Source: Apostichopus japonicus | Taxonomy: Eukaryota; Echinodermata; Holothuroidea; Aspidochirotida; Stichopodidae | Direction: 5' to 3' | Length of the DNA: 38,500 bases | NCBI RefSeq assembly: GCF_037975245.1 | Contig: NC_092573.1 | Span: 19,335,765 to 19,374,264 of the forward strand | Shown here: positions 12,242-38,500 of the stretch, in pieces | How the letters are laid out: the number at the start of each line of letters is the position of its first letter | Numbering within the stretch: position 1 is the stretch's first letter | The notes under the pieces: model-generated | Database searches by the model: none | What the model was told of the DNA's origin: nothing | The model's input: only the letters and a program-made list of their open reading frames with translations | Translations under genes and position numbers: made by a program

Positions 12242-12603
12242 CAGTGGCGTAGGAAGGTACTTTTAAGTGGGGGGGGGGGGGCTGAAGACTGATGGCCGGC
12301 CTGGGGGAGGGGTCTAAGAGGAGGGGGTGTCCCCCTCCCCTTTGGATTTTTTTTGCATTTCCAGGTGGCCTCAGATGCAATTTGGTGCAATTTAGCACAC
12401 TTCAACCCACCCACTCCATTTTGTATAAAATTTTGCATTTTCACCTGGCCTTAGATGCAATTTGGTGCTCCAAATGAGATTTTTTTCTCATTTGCAAATG
12501 AAAAGGGGTTTTCTGACTTGCGAAGCGCGGAATGATACTTCCGCCCCTCCATATTTTTCACTGGGGGCTGGCGCCCCCAGTCCCCCCGGTTCCTACGCCC
12601 TTG
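12242..12603 (+). mobile_element. hAT-type MITE, copy 1 (362 bp)
   Basis: The ends are CAGTGGCGTAGGAA and TTCCTACGCCCTTG, inverted repeats with two mismatches. They are flanked by a perfect 8-bp target duplication ATTCACTG (12234-12241 and 12604-12611). The interior includes G- and C-homopolymer runs and two related ATGCAATTTGGTGC motifs, and has no transposase. The 8-bp duplication and CAGTGGCG-like termini indicate the hAT superfamily. The same element occurs in the opposite orientation 1 kb away. Confidence 0.88.
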
Positions 12604-12611
12604 ATTCACTG

Positions 12612-13607
12612 TGACAGATACCGCTCTCATAAGACATACCATGGCCCTCTCTTCCACCCCATCCACCACCCTCTATAGCATTCTGGTCGCACCACCGTGG
12701 CATTACCTATCAGCACAGCTAGGTATATCCTCGAATAACCTTTTACAACAAGCCACTTGATCAGGCTAATACTGAATTAGCTTATTTCACTGTTGCTAGG
12801 AAAGTGGCATCATTCAAAAACTCTTATTGACTGAACGTTTTGCTATTGGCGGACTCCTCATTATGGATGCAACAAGAAACATATTCAGGGTAAACAACTT
12901 CTACTATGAAACGATAAGTACAGAATCACCGATAAAAAACAAAGGTGGCATACCGTTAAGATGCTATCAATATGCTGTGGTGTCTTATACGTTTCTTTAA
13001 AAGACTTAGAAATCAATATTTCACATTAAATTTGTATGAAATATTTAATGGAATTCACAAATATCCGAAGTTATCAGGTAATTTGAGAGAACTTTCCACA
13101 ACGCGAGAGAAGAAGTTCATCTCTTTTAGTTAACTGGGTCAGTTAAATTAACTTTATTTTGTAATCAGTACGGCTGGTTGAGAGAAAGGAAGGAAGAGAG
13201 AGAGGGAGTCAAAGGTAGTAAGGAGAATTATATTTATACCCCAAACACGGAGAAAATAAAATAGCAAAAACAAATCTATGGGGAGTAACATTTTTACGTG
13301 TATAGGATATGCGTATGATACACAATACACGTATGGTACTCCGTGTATTCATATCAGCCTTTACCGCTTTATGATTTACAGACGTGTTACAGATAGTTTT
13401 TTTTTTTTAATTTTAACCAGAATAGGTGAAAGAACCAGGAAATGTTTGAGCTACAAATTTACTCTTCCCAATTTCTGAGACTGCTCGACATCGTAACATT
13501 GTCGGTGTTTGTTTAAAAACAGAGGGCAATGAACGGACATGCTAATGGAAAACACTTAAAAAGGCCAAGAAACGTGCTTGAAGTTTCGGTCGTAGAGGTT
13601 GTGGTGG
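12612..13607. other. Spacer between the inverted MITE pair
   Basis: About 1 kb of AT-rich sequence without a recognised gene. A GA-rich stretch lies at 13184-13210 and a T-run near 13400. Confidence 0.4.
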
Positions 13608-13615
13608 GTATTTGC

Positions 13616-13984
13616 CAAGGGCGTAGGAACCGGGGGGCTGGGGGTGCCAGCCCCCCAGTGAAAAATATGGGGGGGGGGGGGGCGGAAGTATCGTTCCGCC
13701 CCCCGCTCCGCAAGTCAGAAAACCCCTTTTTCATTTCCAAATGAGAAAAAATCTCATTTGAAGCACCAAATTGCATCTAAGGCCAGGTGAAAATGAAAAA
13801 TTCTTTACAAAATGGAGTGGGTGTTGAAGTGTGCTATTTTGCACCAAATTGCATCTGAGGCCACCTGGAAATGCAAAAAAAAATCGAAAGGGGAGGGGGC
13901 CACCCCCTCCCCTTAGACCCCTCCCCCAGGCCGGCCATCAGTCTTCAGCCCCCCCCCACTCAAAAGTACCTTCCTACGCCACTG
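13616..13984 (-). mobile_element. hAT-type MITE, copy 2 (369 bp, inverted)
   Basis: It begins CAAGGGCGTAGGAAC and ends TTCCTACGCCACTG, flanked by a perfect 8-bp duplication GTATTTGC (13608-13615 and 13985-13992). Along its length it is the reverse complement of the copy at 12242-12603, with small indels mostly in the G/C homopolymers. Distinct target duplications show two independent insertions, not an inverted duplication of flanking DNA. Confidence 0.88.
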
Positions 13985-13992
13985 GTATTTGC

Positions 13993-14808
13993 CGTTAATG
14001 TTTATGGCTTTGGACGTAGGAGAAGGGTGATAAACCGTTTTGGACTGACCAGTAGTTTACTTGATGTATTTATAAGCTGAAACGATGACAAATAATAAAT
14101 ATTAACAACACTATCAAAACTATTCCTTTTTCATTTTCAATGTAATTTTGCAAGTTTTACTCCCTCCAAAGAGGCATTCACTTAAACGACAGAAAATGTA
14201 ATTAAGAATAAAATATATAATATTCTACATTTTTTGGAGACTCTTTCTGTGGAATAAATGCAACTCAAATATGCCATTTCAATAAATCACAATAGGCTAC
14301 TGCATTACCACTCAACATCCCTCCATTGCAAAATCAGAGTTGCTTTCCATGATTAGCATAAAATATACACGGATGAATTACGACATCCTTCTCTCCCCCT
14401 CACCCCACGTCCCCCACCCCTCCACTCCCACCCACGCATCTAACAGCCTCCACATTGAGAGAATAAGGGCAGTGGCGTTGAAAGCAATGAATTCCACGAG
14501 GGCAATGAAAACCCACAAAGAAGGTAAAGGGGTTCAGGCAATTAGAAAGTTCATTGTAAGGTGAATTTCCATACCAGATCAAAACATGGTTCTCTACATT
14601 GGACTTACTTCCTTCCAATCCTAAATATACCAAATAAAAACAGGGAATAAGTCTCGAGGGACAATAAGCTAAAGCCCTGTCGGCTTATCCCTGTAAGCAT
14701 ATGTGACTTCTTCCTGACGACATATGATGAACCCATGGCACGGTAATTAATAACTAATTTTACATTGCATTGTGGAAGAGACATTTACACACAGATACAT
14801 CATACCCC
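13993..14808. other. Intergenic, nothing recognised
   Basis: AT-rich DNA with a C-rich patch at 14393-14435. Overlapping short open frames on both strands around 14340-14633 have no recognised domain. Confidence 0.35.
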
Positions 14809-14882
14809 AGCATGCATACATTAAATGCATACATACATACACACATACATACACACATACCTGCATACATTAATACGTACAT
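14809..14882. repeat. (CATA)n/(CA)n microsatellite
   Basis: Interrupted CATACATACACACATACATAC-type tract of about 70 bp. Confidence 0.85.
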
Positions 14883-15283
14883 TCACTCATTCGCAGCGAA
14901 ACAATCGGAAATCTATATTCTGCCAACGAAAAAGTTCATTTCAAAGGTATTTTTAGTGGTCACATACTTCTAATAGGGAGTTATGTTTGTAGATAATATT
15001 TATTCGGCAGAAATTAAACACCTCCAACTGGAGTATGTCTACACGGAGAAAGAAATGAAGTCCTTTATTCCAAGGCACTTTCATATAACGAACAGTTTAA
15101 ACTTTTCTATAATACCCAGACCAGCCTCAGTAACTGGGTCAGCAAATATGAGGCCGTATATTACCGCAGCAAACCTTCTCCAGTAATAAAGTCTCATTCT
15201 GTCTCTTTCTCTCTCAGAGGAAGAGGAAAGTGCTTGTGTGGAGTGAGGTCAATTGAAGTTAGTCTGCTGATGGGGTGTGGGAA

Positions 15284-15960
15284 GGGTGATGATGAATGGG
15301 TGATGATAGCAGGGAACACAGTCAGGTGATGGATGATGAATGGATGATGATATATGGAGGAGGAATGGGTGAAGCAGTGAGTATGAATGAATGTAGGTGT
15401 TGGGGAAGGTTATACTTGGTCACGTGGTCGGTTATAAATGAATGAGTGGGTGATGCGAGTATGAATGAATGTAGGTGTTGGGGAAGGTTATACTTGGTCA
15501 GGTGGTCAGTTATAAATGAATGAGATATGAATGAACGGGTGAAGCAGCGAGTATGAATGAATGTGGGTGTTGGGAAGGTTATACTTGGTCAGGTGGTCGG
15601 TTATATATGGATGACAAATGAATGACCGGGGGATGCAACAAGTATGAATGAATTTGGGTGTTGGGGAAGGTTATACTTTACTAGTCAGGTGGTTGATTAT
15701 AAATGGATGACAAATGAATGAGTGGGTGAAGCAGTGAGTATGAATGAGTGGGTGATGTAATGAGTGTTAATAAGTGGGTGATGTAGTCAGTATGAATGAG
15801 TGGGTGATGTAGTCAGTATGAATGAGTGGGTGATTCAGTGAGTATGAATGAATGGGTGATTCAGTGAGCATGAATGAGTGGGTGATGCAGTGAGTATGAA
15901 TCAGTGGGTGATGTAGTCAGTATGAATGAATTAATGGGTGATGCAGTGAGTATGATTGAT
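15284..15960. repeat. Composite GAATGA-rich tandem array
   Basis: The left part (about 15375-15720) has four diverged copies of a roughly 100-120-bp unit containing GTATGAATGAATGTAGGTGT and AAGGTTATACTTGGTCAGGT. The right part (about 15715-15960) is a ~26-bp array of GAGTGGGTGATGTAGTCAGT followed by ATGAAT variants. Shared TATGAATGA and GTGGGTGA words suggest the two grew from one ancestral sequence. No coding potential is apparent. Confidence 0.85.
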
Positions 15961-16583
15961 TGTGGGTGATAGCGATAGAATGCTTGGTCAAGCGTTGGGA
16001 ATGCATAGCAATTGATATCCTCATAGTATTACTACTTCCCTGCATATTCATCCAGTTGCATATTTGGGTACTCATGGTCTCCACTGAATCTAGTACCACT
16101 TGTACTCAATATATTTTAACATCGAAACCATTCTGGAGTAGTGCACAATACCAGCAATTTGATGTTTTCATAGAATAAAACATGAAGACTTTGTGACTTG
16201 TTGTTACATTCTTGCCATGATAGCCTCTACCACAAACTGACACAAGGTTTTGTTTTAATTACACAAAACCAACAAATGTTATCACAATTTCATGATTATC
16301 CCAAAGTCAGAGATGGCATGAAAGAAAAATTAGTTACAATGCTGTACTAAATTAAGCACTGTACAAATGCAATTAAGCATTTGAAAGATATTTAAATCAT
16401 TTTCTTGTACCCAGTCAAAGTTGGGTACCAAAGTGGTTGTCCATCACCCCAACAGCACAGTCCCGAGGACTCCATTTCAACTGAGATTAGTCCTCCGACA
16501 ACGATTTTTTGCGATAGACAGGACGTTCGGGACATCCTTCTTCCCTTGCTATACCTGTATGCAAGAGCTGCACCATCATCATT

Positions 16584-16589
16584 TTTAAT
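16584..16589 (-). promoter_or_regulatory. Candidate poly(A) signal of the ZnT5 gene
   Basis: On the minus strand this reads ATTAAA, the commonest variant of AATAAA, 82 nt after the stop codon. A second ATTAAA lies at 16254-16259. I found no canonical AATAAA between the stop and 16,200. Only transcript 3' ends would decide which is used. Confidence 0.25.
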
Positions 16590-16671
16590 ATTGCACCATA
16601 TTTTGCTCAGAGAAGAAACTTCTAGAGATTTTTCTTTTTGCCCTGCTCACCAGGCTTAAGCTTTAAATTCT

Positions 16672-38245
<21,574 letters not shown>

Positions 38246-38500
38246 CTGCAAAACAAAGAGAAAAATATGTAATGAAATAGTTCAAAAAGGTCTTCCAAAG
38301 TAACAAAAATATGACAACTTTCAAGAGGGGGAAAAAAACAAACCAGAATGCAAAAATGCATTGCCGTTTCGATGATGTAACATGAGCAGTTTCTTCATGA
38401 ATCTGATGTAATGTATAGTGAGGGTGTACAACATACTTGATCTTAGTAATACAGTGAAAAGCAGTGTGATGTGACAAACAATAAATTTACAATGACAGAT
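38246..38500 (-). other. Partial intron upstream of exon w1
   Basis: The minus-strand translations here do not resemble the preceding vertebrate ZnT5 segment, so I treat the remainder of the window as intron. The next exon is expected beyond 38,500. Confidence 0.7.

Overview
The window is animal nuclear DNA: AT-rich, intron-rich and dense in repeats. SINE-like and hAT-like elements and the frequent palindromic motif TAGGCCTA suggest a marine invertebrate, perhaps an echinoderm. That assignment is an inference and is weak. No bacterial gene organisation, operon or CRISPR array is present.

One gene can be reconstructed with confidence. It lies on the minus strand from about 38.25 kb down to 16.67 kb and is an orthologue of zinc transporter 5 (SLC30A5/ZnT5). 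I assembled twelve consecutive exons by hand. Every intron is GT-AG, every reading-frame phase joins correctly, and together they give 678 complete residues ending in a natural stop at 16672-16674. The first in-window exon corresponds to roughly residue 120 of the ~765-residue vertebrate protein, so the N-terminus and promoter lie beyond 38,500. The product should be a secretory-pathway zinc/proton exchanger with the extra N-terminal membrane domain specific to ZnT5, the two H-x3-D zinc-site helices, a His/Gly-rich cytosolic loop that is enlarged here, the luminal di-proline motif, and the cytosolic C-terminal domain.

The introns hold most of the unusual sequence. The last intron (6.06 kb) carries a ~62-bp minisatellite (about 27 units) and a 1.36-kb (CCCT)n / CTTGCCCTCCCT array. 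In the transcript that array is G-rich and begins about 45 nt after a 5' splice site. Intron 26553-29589 has a 25-bp minisatellite split by a 664-bp transposon-like element, an almost perfect 46-bp-arm palindrome, and a 15-bp minisatellite. Other introns have local duplications, a CCAAACCGAATCAA-type array, SINE-like heads, LINE-like tails, and an 843-bp hAT-type non-autonomous element with perfect terminal repeats and target duplication.

The 3' flank (1-16.6 kb) has no intact gene that I can support. It contains a frameshifted sialidase-like exon relic (6.85-7.05 kb), a 2.7-kb array of ~50/51-bp units with higher-order duplication (9.25-11.97 kb), two oppositely oriented copies of one hAT-type MITE (12.2 and 13.6 kb), a small hAT-like MITE (4.6 kb), a SINE-like element (6.56 kb) and several microsatellites. 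I saw no convincing new biological system. The most testable leads are the G-rich intronic array next to a splice donor, its stop-free Arg/Gly read-through frame, and the sialidase relic.
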